A stretch of 64,000 nucleotides of DNA. It comes from an uncultured Prevotellaceae bacterium (GTDB taxonomy: Bacteria > Bacteroidota > Bacteroidia > Bacteroidales > Bacteroidaceae). The notes under the pieces were generated by a model, which had not been told where the DNA came from, made no database searches, and worked only from the letters and a program-made list of their open reading frames with translations. The position numbers and the translations under genes are program-made. The stretch is taken from positions 124,001 through 188,000 of the forward strand of contig OMXS01000002.1 in the NCBI GenBank assembly GCA_900315095.1, given 5' to 3'. Positions within the stretch are counted from its first letter, which is position 1; each line of letters opens with the position of its first letter. Of this stretch, positions 1 through 9,010 are shown in pieces.

Positions 1-59
1 TTGACAGGGGAATCTCTGGTTATGATTAGAATCTCTGGTGTACTTTTGTAAGTCGAGGA

Positions 60-1223
60 TTAATCTGAGATCTTGCGCGAACCGTCGCCGATTACCACAT
101 CAATTACCTTTGGCTCTTTGCCATACTTTGCAGAATATTTAGCCTTGGCATCTGCAATGAACTGATCATAGAGTTCGTCCTTCACAAGGTTGATAGTGCA
201 ACCGCCGAAGCCGCCACCCATGATACGGCTTCCGGTAACGCCGTTCTCGCGGGCGATGTCGTTGAGGAAGTCGAGTTCTTCGCATGAAACCTCATATTCT
301 TTTGAAAGACCTTCGTGAGTCTCATACATCTTCTTTCCAACGGTCTCATAGTCACCTGCAACGAGAGCGTCGCAAACTGCAAGTACGCGGTCTTTCTCGC
401 CGAGCACGAAATGAGCGCGCTTGAAGTCCTCTTCGCCAACCTCTTCGCGTACCTCGTCAAGTTGTTCCCATGTGCAGTCGCGCAATGTCTCAAACTTACC
501 TTCCGGATGCTTGGCTGCAATATGCTTAACAACGTTCTCACATGAGTTGCGGCGGTCATTATACGGTGAACCGGCAAGTTCGTGCTTAACGCAAGAATTG
601 AGAAGCACAAGTTTGTAGCCCTTCGGGTCAAATGGGAAATACTCGAACTCGCGAGAGCGGCAGTCGAGGCGCATCAGCTTACCTGCCTGTCCGAAAACGC
701 TTGCAAACTGGTCCATGATACCGCAGTTAACGCCGCAGTAGTTGTGTTCGGTTGCCTGTCCTGCAAGCACCATATCCCACTTAGATACTTTGTTGTCGCC
801 GAAAAGGTCGTTAATGGCGAAAGCGAAACAACTCTCGAGCGCTGCCGATGATGACATGCCTGCTCCGAGAGGAACATCGCCAGAGAATGCAGTATTGAAA
901 CCCTTCACGTCAACGCCGCGTTTCTTCATCTCCTGAATGATTCCATAGATGTAACGTGCCCAACTGGTCTTCGGGCCTTTGGGGTCGTCAACCTTGAACT
1001 CAACGCGGTCTTTGAGGTCAATGGCATAGCACATTACTGTGTCGGTGCCGTTAGGCCTTACCTCTGCCATGATGCCACAATCCACAGCTCCCGGGAATAC
1101 GAAACCACCGTTATAATCGGTGTGCTCGCCGATGAGGTTAATGCGGCCTGGAGATGCGTATATCTTACCTGTTTTACCGTCAAAATGCTTAATGAAGCGA
1201 CTTCTTACATGATTTATATCCAT
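60..1223 (-). CDS. galK: Galactokinase
   Basis: Cytoplasmic enzyme that phosphorylates alpha-D-galactose to galactose-1-phosphate with ATP, the first committed Leloir step. Seen: the galactokinase signature PGRINLIGEHTDYNGG at about residues 25-40, the GHMP-kinase ATP loop PLGAGMSSSAALE at about 118-130, the catalytic-Asp region CGIMDQFAS near 178, and the C-terminal GGGFGGC motif near 340. The 387 aa from the ATG at 1223 are normal for the family. An in-frame ATG at 1256 would add 11 residues and overlap the upstream transporter gene by 8 bp, so 1223 is preferred. It is the last gene of galM-transporter-galK. No galT or galE is visible here. Confidence 0.96.
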   Translation of the reverse strand: MDINHVRSRFIKHFDGKTGKIYASPGRINLIGEHTDYNGGFVFPGAVDCGIMAEVRPNGTDTVMCYAIDLKDRVEFKVDDPKGPKTSWARYIYGIIQEMKKRGVDVKGFNTAFSGDVPLGAGMSSSAALESCFAFAINDLFGDNKVSKWDMVLAGQATEHNYCGVNCGIMDQFASVFGQAGKLMRLDCRSREFEYFPFDPKGYKLVLLNSCVKHELAGSPYNDRRNSCENVVKHIAAKHPEGKFETLRDCTWEQLDEVREEVGEEDFKRAHFVLGEKDRVLAVCDALVAGDYETVGKKMYETHEGLSKEYEVSCEELDFLNDIARENGVTGSRIMGGGFGGCTINLVKDELYDQFIADAKAKYSAKYGKEPKVIDVVIGDGSRKISD

Positions 1224-1248
1224 AATATTATGATAGTTTAGGTTTATA

Positions 1249-2562
1249 TTATTCAACAGGAATGTCTTTGTTTACGTTCTTGCAACCGATGAGGGCATAG
1301 TAGAACATGTAGCCTACAGCAAGGAAGTAAACGAAATAGCTTGGCATATAACCCATGAAGTTGGAGAACCAACCCTGGATGAGTGGCAGAACGCCACCGC
1401 CAACTACCATCATCATGAAGATACCGCTGGCCTGAGCTGTGTATTTTCCAAGTCCTTCAGTAGCAAGGTTAAAGATACTTGCCCACATGATTGAGGTGCA
1501 GAGACCGCACAGAACAAGCAGAAGTGCGCTGAGTGGAACCTCAGCCGACCAGAACTTGAATTCCATAATGTCGAAAAGTGGCATGTTCACGGTGTTTGTC
1601 TTGGGGATAATCATGGCTGCAGCAATGAGAATCATGGCAATGGTTGTCGTTCCCAACATCAGTTGACGTGATGATATCTTGCCAGCAATGAAACCAGATA
1701 CCAATCGACCGCAGAGCATTAACAGCCAATACATAGCAGCAACAGCACCACCTATCTTGGCGGCATTCTCAATTAGTCCCGCTCCTTTGTCGGTGCCGTC
1801 AGACAAATAGAAGTTAAGTGCTCCAGGAATACCAACCTCAACACCAACGTAGAAGAATATTGCGATGACACCTAAGGTGCAATGGCGGAATGACCAAGGA
1901 GAGTGTTCGAACTTTGTGTCGGCAGTTACCTTGCCAAGCTCTGGATCCTGAATAGGGATGAATACCAAAGCGACGAATGCCAAAGCAAATACAGCCATAG
2001 CGATAAACATCACAAGGTTGACGTCTGCCATCTGTGTGGACTTTGTTACTTGACCGATGAGGGCGCCGACAAGCATTGGAGTCAGAGTACCTGTTAATGA
2101 GTTCAGCGTGCCACCAATGAGGTTCAACTGGTTACCACGGTTGCCACCGCCACCAAGAAGGTTAAGCATCGGGTTAACCACGGTGTTCAGAATACACACA
2201 GAGAAACCTGAGATGAATGCGCCGAGCAGATAAACACAGAAACCAGGAATGCCCTCGGGGAAGCTGGAAAGATACTGTATCAGCACGCCAACAAAACCTA
2301 CGGCGATACCGATAAGGGCTGATTTCTTGTAACCTACCTTAGTAAGCATCTTGCCGGCAGGGATACCCATGAACAGATAAGCGAAGAAGTTCATGAAGTT
2401 ACCCATCATGCCTAACATGTTATTGCCGTCAATGCCTGGCTGGTTCTTCCAAATGACGCCGATAGGAGCACCGAGATTTGTCACGAACGCTATCATAGCG
2501 TAGAGGAAGAACATGGTGATAATGGCAATAACGCTGCCATTCATTTTCTTTTGATTACTCAT
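1249..2562 (-). CDS. MFS sugar transporter (FucP/GluP-like glucose/galactose permease)
   Basis: Inner-membrane major facilitator of 437 aa with about twelve hydrophobic segments and a short basic N terminus. It resembles the FucP/GluP branch of sugar-proton symporters common in Bacteroidetes. Lying between galM and galK, it most likely imports galactose (and perhaps glucose); the substrate is inferred from context. Seen: alternating hydrophobic helices from residue 8 onward, glycine-rich helices such as the one with GGGGNRGNQLNLIGG near residue 137, and a central hydrophilic loop near 210-225 separating the two six-helix halves. It ends 25 bp before the preferred galK start, so the two are probably co-transcribed and translationally close. 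Confidence 0.88.
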   Translation of the reverse strand: MSNQKKMNGSVIAIITMFFLYAMIAFVTNLGAPIGVIWKNQPGIDGNNMLGMMGNFMNFFAYLFMGIPAGKMLTKVGYKKSALIGIAVGFVGVLIQYLSSFPEGIPGFCVYLLGAFISGFSVCILNTVVNPMLNLLGGGGNRGNQLNLIGGTLNSLTGTLTPMLVGALIGQVTKSTQMADVNLVMFIAMAVFALAFVALVFIPIQDPELGKVTADTKFEHSPWSFRHCTLGVIAIFFYVGVEVGIPGALNFYLSDGTDKGAGLIENAAKIGGAVAAMYWLLMLCGRLVSGFIAGKISSRQLMLGTTTIAMILIAAAMIIPKTNTVNMPLFDIMEFKFWSAEVPLSALLLVLCGLCTSIMWASIFNLATEGLGKYTAQASGIFMMMVVGGGVLPLIQGWFSNFMGYMPSYFVYFLAVGYMFYYALIGCKNVNKDIPVE

Positions 2563-2605
2563 AATAGTATTGCAGTTTTTTTAATTGTTTGAGGATTTTA
2601 GTGGT

Positions 2606-3697
2606 TTATTTCTCTACTCCAAATTTATAAATAGTCTTCTGCTTGTATTGCTGTCCAGGACGGAGCACTACTGACGGGAAGTAAGGACGGTTAGGAGAGT
2701 CGGGGAAGTGCTGTGCCTCGAAGCATATTGCCGAGCGGCGTGGGAATGTGGCACCGTGCTGTCCCTTGTAACCGTCTGCCCAGTTGTCTGAATAAACCTG
2801 AACGCCAGGCTCTGTTGTGTAGAACTCCATTGTGCGTCCGCTCTTCGGGTCTTTGATACGGGCGCCAAAACTCAGTTCGCCTTCTTCTTTCTTGTTAAGC
2901 ACGAAGCAATGGTCGTAGCCGTTGCCGTTGCGTATCTGTTCGTTATCAGCATTGATGTCGCGACCAACGGGCTTTGCGGTGCGGAAGTCGAAAGGAGTGC
3001 CCTCCACCTTCAGAATCTCTCCTGTAGGAATGCATGTGTCGTCGATAGGCAGGTAGAAGTCGGCATTGATTTCGCACTCAAGGTCGTCAATGGTAGGAGT
3101 AGGGTTGGCTATTCCTGCGAGTGAGAAGAAAGCGTGGTTTGTAAGATTGATTATGGTCTTCTTGTTTGTGGTTGCCATGTATCCGATAATCAATTCGTTA
3201 TCGTCGCTGAAATTATAGACAACCGTTGTTTTCACTTCTCCTGTGAATCCTTCCTCAAGGTAAGGAGAGGTATAGTTAAGTACCAGAGTGTTGTCGCTCA
3301 TCTGGAAAGCGTCCCATACTTGGGCGTGGAATCCTGTAGGTCCACCGTGCAGGGCGTTAGGTCCGTTGTTAATGGCTAACTGGTATTGTTTTCCGTTCAG
3401 TTGGAACTTGCCTTCCTTAATTCGGTTTCCAAAGCGTCCGATTAGGGTAGAGAGATAAGGCTCTGGACTGTTGATGACATCCTGGATGTTGTCGTGCCCC
3501 TGCACAACGTTTGCGATGTTACCGTCCTTGTCAGGAACCATTATCGCTACCAAGGCACCGCCATAGTTTGTTATGGCCACCTCGTTCCCTGCACTATTTT
3601 TAAGGATATACAAATCGGTATTCTTACCGTTTACCGTGGTCTGAAAGTCTGAGCGTTTCAGACCACACAAAGATTGTGTCTCGTTTGTGTTCATCAT
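2606..3697 (-). CDS. galM: Aldose 1-epimerase (mutarotase)
   Basis: Interconverts the beta and alpha anomers of galactose, supplying galactokinase with the alpha form. The 363 aa are typical. Seen: substrate-binding GGPTGFHAQVWDAF near residue 117, the catalytic-His region LTNHAFFSLAG near 185, and the C-terminal FEAQHFPDSPNRP segment holding the catalytic Glu near 327. There is no signal peptide, so it should be cytoplasmic. Two consecutive ATG codons (3697 and 3694) make the exact start ambiguous by one residue. First gene of the galM-transporter-galK operon, with a recognisable Bacteroidetes promoter about 35 bp upstream; the transporter start is 43 bp downstream. Confidence 0.94.
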   Translation of the reverse strand: MMNTNETQSLCGLKRSDFQTTVNGKNTDLYILKNSAGNEVAITNYGGALVAIMVPDKDGNIANVVQGHDNIQDVINSPEPYLSTLIGRFGNRIKEGKFQLNGKQYQLAINNGPNALHGGPTGFHAQVWDAFQMSDNTLVLNYTSPYLEEGFTGEVKTTVVYNFSDDNELIIGYMATTNKKTIINLTNHAFFSLAGIANPTPTIDDLECEINADFYLPIDDTCIPTGEILKVEGTPFDFRTAKPVGRDINADNEQIRNGNGYDHCFVLNKKEEGELSFGARIKDPKSGRTMEFYTTEPGVQVYSDNWADGYKGQHGATFPRRSAICFEAQHFPDSPNRPYFPSVVLRPGQQYKQKTIYKFGVEK

Positions 3698-3729
3698 TCA
3701 AAAAGTTTGATTGTTAGTAAACTTAGTTG

Positions 3730-3761
3730 CAAAGTAAGCAAAAATAATTGAGAACAGCAAA
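3730..3761 (-). promoter_or_regulatory. Promoter of the galM operon
   Basis: Read on the minus strand, TTTG (3761-3758), a 20-nt spacer, then TTACTTTG (3737-3730). This matches the Bacteroidetes -33/-7 consensus TTTG-N19/20-TAnnTTTG with one mismatch at the second base of the -7 element. It would start transcription roughly 25-30 nt upstream of galM. Confidence 0.65.
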
Positions 3762-3790
3762 CGAAATGACAAAAAATACGTTAAAAACGA

Positions 3791-5014
3791 CTAAATGTTT
3801 TCAGAAAGCAAGTCTGCAACGACATAACTGCTGCCGCCCACAAACACGAAATCTGTAGGTACAGAGTCGGATAAGGCGGCGCGGTATGCTTCGATGACGG
3901 TAGGGTAGGAGTTGCCCGTTAGCCCGTGACTCTTGCCTGTCTCCTTTACTTTTTCATGACTAATGGCCCGTTTTGTTTCTGCTTGTGTCCAGTAATACGT
4001 GGCATCTTTGGGCAACATGGTCATCACGGTGTTGATGTCTTTGTCGTCAACCATTCCGAAAACGATGCGTCGGGCGGTGCACGGTACTTGCTTTATCTGC
4101 TCCGAAAGATATTGCCATCCTCCCACGTTGTGGCCTGTGTCGCATATTACAAGCGGTTCTTTGCTGAGCGTTTGCCATCTTCCGATGAGACCAGTCGTCT
4201 CGCATACGTTAGCCATTCCGTTCTTTATGGCTTCGCGTGAAATGCCAAGTTGTTTTGCGGCGCATAATATTGTTGCCCTGTTCTTTTGCTGGTAACTGCC
4301 TTTCAGTTCAAATTCTATGTCGTCGAATTCCTGAAGATTCACTTCTTCTGCAAAGAGAATGGGTGCGTTGTTCTGCTTGGCAATGTTTTCAAACACAGGT
4401 TTTGTTTCCTCGTTCGTTTCTCCGATGACAACGGGCGTTTCGGGTTTTATGATGCCAGCCTTCTCCGTTGCAATCTTGGCAAGTGTGTCGCCAAGGAATG
4501 CGGTATGGTCGAAGGATATGTTTGTTATGATGCTCAACTCTGGCTTTATTATGTTGGTGCAGTCGAGGCGACCGCCCAGTCCCACTTCAATCACCGCCCA
4601 GTCAACCTTCTGTTCGGCAAAGTACTTGAACGCAAGGGCTGTGGTAAGTTCGAAAAAAGATGGGTGTAGCGGTTCAAAGAACTTGCGCTCTTTCTTTACG
4701 AAATTGATGACATACTGCTTGCTGATGCACTTTCCGTTGATGCGTATGCGCTCGCGGAAATCCACAAGATGAGGAGATGTGTAAAGCCCCACCTTGTATC
4801 CCTCGCTCTGAAGCATCGCCGCAATGGTATGCGAGCATGAACCCTTGCCGTTGGTCCCGGCAACATGAACAGCGCGGAACGAGCGGTGCGGATGGTTGAA
4901 ATGCTCATCGAGAGTCAGGGTGTTCTGTAGTCCCTCTTTATATCCAGCTGCTCCAACGTTCTGAAACATCGGAACGGAGTTGTAAAGATACTGTATGGTC
5001 TCCTCGTATGTCAT
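3791..5014 (-). CDS. folC: Bifunctional folylpolyglutamate synthase / dihydrofolate synthase
   Basis: Mur-ligase-family enzyme of 407 aa that adds L-glutamate to dihydropteroate (dihydrofolate synthase) and to tetrahydrofolates (polyglutamylation), in the cytoplasm. Seen: the P-loop HVAGTNGKGSCSH near residue 50, the family segment FFELTTALAFKYFAEQKVDWAVIEVGLGGRLDCTN broken across residues about 119-153, the ITNISFDHTAFLGDTLAKIATEKAGI region near 165-190, and the C-terminal ligase domain with VICDTGHNVGGW near 290. A single copy in Bacteroidetes normally does both reactions (family knowledge). It stands 157 bp downstream of dnaJ across an inverted-repeat intergenic region, so it is probably transcribed independently. 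Confidence 0.94.
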   Translation of the reverse strand: MTYEETIQYLYNSVPMFQNVGAAGYKEGLQNTLTLDEHFNHPHRSFRAVHVAGTNGKGSCSHTIAAMLQSEGYKVGLYTSPHLVDFRERIRINGKCISKQYVINFVKKERKFFEPLHPSFFELTTALAFKYFAEQKVDWAVIEVGLGGRLDCTNIIKPELSIITNISFDHTAFLGDTLAKIATEKAGIIKPETPVVIGETNEETKPVFENIAKQNNAPILFAEEVNLQEFDDIEFELKGSYQQKNRATILCAAKQLGISREAIKNGMANVCETTGLIGRWQTLSKEPLVICDTGHNVGGWQYLSEQIKQVPCTARRIVFGMVDDKDINTVMTMLPKDATYYWTQAETKRAISHEKVKETGKSHGLTGNSYPTVIEAYRAALSDSVPTDFVFVGGSSYVVADLLSENI

Positions 5015-5052
5015 CTTTTTCTATGATTGTATGTGTGTTCGGGAGTTAAGGA

Positions 5053-5145
5053 GTAAAGAAGTTATGGAGTTAAGACATATGTCTTGTTCATCCCATTAAT
5101 TGGAACTAAATCAAAAACCATTGTCTTAACTCCATAACTCTTTAC
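5053..5145. repeat. Inverted repeat built from degenerate octamers, between dnaJ and folC
   Basis: A perfect 17-bp inverted repeat, 5061-5077 against 5122-5138 (GTTATGGAGTTAAGACA and its complement), extends outward about 7 more bp with one bulge and encloses 44 bp. The left arm and its flank (about 5042-5077) are themselves built of four 8-bp units resembling AGTTAAGG, and the right arm carries the complementary octamers. It could act as a dnaJ terminator, but there is no U-run directly after it; it also looks like a dispersed palindromic element. Confidence 0.7.
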
Positions 5146-5171
5146 ATCATAACTTCTTTATTACTATTGTT

Positions 5172-6338
5172 TTACGAGAAATAGTTCCTGAATTTCTCGA
5201 AGATGCTCTTCTTCGTGGAGTTATCTCCTTTGAAGTTGCCGCTCTGTTGCAGTTCTTCAAGAGTCTCTTTCTCTTCACGACTCAATGTCTTTGGCACATA
5301 AACGCTGATGTTGACCACAACATCGCCCGTTCCGCTTCCATATCTTTGTACAGCAGGAAGTCCTTTTCCGCGCAGTCGAAGTGTCTTTCCTGGCTGGGTG
5401 CCTGGGTCAATCTTTATCTTTACCTTTGAGCCGTCGATGGTCGGAATCTCAACATTACCGCCAAGTGCAGCGGTAGGGAAGTCGAGCAGAAGGTTATAAA
5501 TAAGGTCGTTTCCGTCTCTAACGAATGTGTCGTTAGGCTCTTCGCTGATGAACACCTGAATGTTTCCAGGTATTCCGTTGTGCCTTCCGGCGTTGCCCTT
5601 GTTAGGAACATTCACTACCATTCCTTCTGCAACACCTGCAGGTATTGATATTTCGACAACTTCCTCGCCTTTGACAACGCCGGTACCAGCGCACTCATGG
5701 CACTTGTACTTTATCACTTTGCCTTCGCCTCCACAGGTATGACAGACGGTTTGCGTCTGCATCATGCCGAAGATGCTTTGTTGCGTGCGTATCTCAACGC
5801 CCGAGCCGTGACATGTAGGACATGTTTCGCTGGCGCTGCCGTTCTCTGCTCCTGTTCCGTGGCAATGCGGACAGGTGATATCTTTCTTTACCTTGAACTT
5901 CTTGGTGACGCCACTTGCGACCTCCTGAAGCGACAACTTAACCTTCAGACGAAGGTCGCTGCCGCGATGTTGGGCAGGTTGACGATAGCCGCCTCCACCA
6001 AAACCGCCGAAACCGCCAAATCCTCCGCGCCCGCCAAATACATCGCCGAACATAGAGAAAATGTCGTCCATTGAGAACTCTCCGCCGTTGAAACCTCCAA
6101 AACCGCCCGCACCTGCAGGTCCGTTGAAGCCAAACTGGTCGTACTGCTGGCGCTTTTGCGCGTCGTGCAGCACGTCGTAGGCCTCTGCCGCTTCTTTGAA
6201 TTTCTCCTCGGCTTCCTTGTCGCCTGGGTTACGGTCAGGGTGATACTTGATGGCAATCTTTCGATACGCCTTCTTTATTTCTTCCTCTGAGGCATTCTTG
6301 TCAACACCAAGTACCTCGTAGTAGTCTCTCTTTGCCAT
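5172..6338 (-). CDS. dnaJ: Chaperone protein DnaJ (Hsp40)
   Basis: Co-chaperone that delivers substrates to DnaK and stimulates its ATPase, in the cytoplasm. 388 aa, typical for a type I DnaJ. Seen in order: J domain at residues 4-70 with the HPD tripeptide (KYHPDRNPG), a Gly/Phe-rich linker at about 75-125 with repeated GGFGGF segments, four CxxCxGxG zinc-binding motifs between about 150 and 215 ([32 protein letters not shown]), and the C-terminal substrate-binding domain. It starts 7 bp after grpE stops, so the two form an operon. No dnaK is in the window. Confidence 0.98.
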   Translation of the reverse strand: MAKRDYYEVLGVDKNASEEEIKKAYRKIAIKYHPDRNPGDKEAEEKFKEAAEAYDVLHDAQKRQQYDQFGFNGPAGAGGFGGFNGGEFSMDDIFSMFGDVFGGRGGFGGFGGFGGGGYRQPAQHRGSDLRLKVKLSLQEVASGVTKKFKVKKDITCPHCHGTGAENGSASETCPTCHGSGVEIRTQQSIFGMMQTQTVCHTCGGEGKVIKYKCHECAGTGVVKGEEVVEISIPAGVAEGMVVNVPNKGNAGRHNGIPGNIQVFISEEPNDTFVRDGNDLIYNLLLDFPTAALGGNVEIPTIDGSKVKIKIDPGTQPGKTLRLRGKGLPAVQRYGSGTGDVVVNISVYVPKTLSREEKETLEELQQSGNFKGDNSTKKSIFEKFRNYFS

Positions 6339-6345
6339 TTTCTAT

Positions 6346-6957
6346 TTAGCGTTGTCCAACTGCCACTTTGGCATGTCTGATAACCTTATCGTTAAGTGTG
6401 TAACCTGTCTGTACGCAGTCGAGCACCTTGCCACTCTTCTCGTCGCCCATGCCTGGAACCATTGCTATAGCCTCGTGGAAGTCAACATCGAAGTCGGCGT
6501 CGGTGGTGTCAATCTTCTTAACACCAAGACTTTCGAGAGCCTTCATGAACTTCTGATAGATGAGTTCCATGCCCTCTCTCAGCACCTCTGGGTCGTCGGT
6601 CTTCTCGCCGTTCTCAAGTGCGCGCTCCATGTCGTCGGCAACGGGCAGCACAGCCTGCACAGCCTTCTCCGAACCGTTGAGAATCAGTTCTGCCTTCTCT
6701 TTGATTGTGCGGCGGCGGAAGTTATCAAACTCAGCAGCCTTGTAAAGCAGTTGCTCCTTCAGTTCTTTAATCTCCTCGAGAGCCTTGTCCAGAGGGTCGG
6801 TCTCTTCTTCGGCTGTTGCCTCTGCCTTCTCCTCGCTTTCTTCGGCGTTTTCGGCATTATCAACAACCTCGTTTTCCTGCTTTTCCTCCTCCTTGTTGAG
6901 TCCGTCGTCCTGCTGGTCGCCGTCCTCTATGTTTATCTTTCTTTCTTCGTTGTCCAT
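6346..6957 (-). CDS. grpE: Nucleotide exchange factor GrpE
   Basis: Releases ADP from DnaK to complete the Hsp70 cycle. 203 aa. Seen: a very acidic, Glu-rich disordered N terminus (residues 1-60), a long coiled coil (about 60-110, with KELKEQLLYKAAEFDNFRRRT), and the beta-domain end VLDCVQTGYTLNDKVIRHAKVAVG characteristic of GrpE. It is followed 7 bp later by dnaJ. The ABC-F gene ends 69 bp upstream on the same strand; in that gap CACTTTT and AAAAGTG can form a weak hairpin, but I see no convincing separate promoter, so partial read-through from the ABC-F gene is possible. Confidence 0.97.
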   Translation of the reverse strand: MDNEERKINIEDGDQQDDGLNKEEEKQENEVVDNAENAEESEEKAEATAEEETDPLDKALEEIKELKEQLLYKAAEFDNFRRRTIKEKAELILNGSEKAVQAVLPVADDMERALENGEKTDDPEVLREGMELIYQKFMKALESLGVKKIDTTDADFDVDFHEAIAMVPGMGDEKSGKVLDCVQTGYTLNDKVIRHAKVAVGQR

Positions 6958-7026
6958 GATAATTATTTGATTAATACGTTTGGCACCATTGCCTGCACTT
7001 TTAGTGAGTGCAAAAAGTGTGCCACC

Positions 7027-8655
<1,629 letters not shown>

Positions 8656-8671
8656 TTATTAATTGCGGGTG

Positions 8672-8679
8672 CAAAGGTA
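8672..8679 (-). promoter_or_regulatory. -7 promoter element of the ABC-F gene
   Basis: On the minus strand the sequence reads TACCTTTG, a perfect TAnnTTTG element, 32 bp before the ATG at 8640. No good TTTG is present at the expected -33 position. Confidence 0.5.
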
Positions 8680-8738
8680 CAACTTTTTTCCGTCATTCTT
8701 TACTCCTTCGCTTCTTTTTTCATATTACGTATTTTCTC

Positions 8739-8870
8739 AAAGCATACCTTTCATGTTCCAAAAGCATGTCTTTCGCATCTCAAAGGTATACCTTTCGGGT
8801 TGCAAGAGATGGCTTATGACGGAACAAAGTTAATAACATTGTTGAACAAAGTTAATAAGATTGTTAGCTC
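8739..8870. repeat. 22-bp-period intergenic array, array 1 (about six units)
   Basis: AAAG cores begin at 8739, 8761, 8782, (8804 as AAGAG), 8826 and 8848, spacings of 21-22 bp. The first units are of the AAAGGTATACCTTT type (a 14-bp palindrome at 8782-8796 region); the last two are of a different type, AACAAAGTTAATAA followed by an ATTGTT tail. Both types share the same phase. The array occupies most of the 370-bp gap between the ABC-F promoter and the htpG terminator; the rest (8871-8940) shows nothing recognisable. Confidence 0.8.
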
Positions 8871-8940
8871 AAATGTATGCTTCTTGTAAGTCGTTGAAAA
8901 TCAGTTGCGTTTCAAAAGCGTATTATTGGGAAAGTAAAAA

Positions 8941-8964
8941 GGCATCGGAGTGGATTCCGATGCC
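8941..8964 (-). terminator. Terminator of htpG
   Basis: GGCATCGGA (8941-8949) pairs perfectly with TCCGATGCC (8956-8964) around a 6-nt loop. On the minus strand it is followed by TTTTTAC, so it fits a factor-independent terminator 47 bp after the htpG stop. Confidence 0.85.
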
Positions 8965-9010
8965 CTTGTTTGTATGTATGTTTTCCGTCTTTTTGCGAGA
9001 CGAGAACATG

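Noticed and set aside
1-59. Partial gene at the left edge
   Set aside because: The first 59 bp contain only short frames and lie downstream of the galK stop; nothing can be supported.
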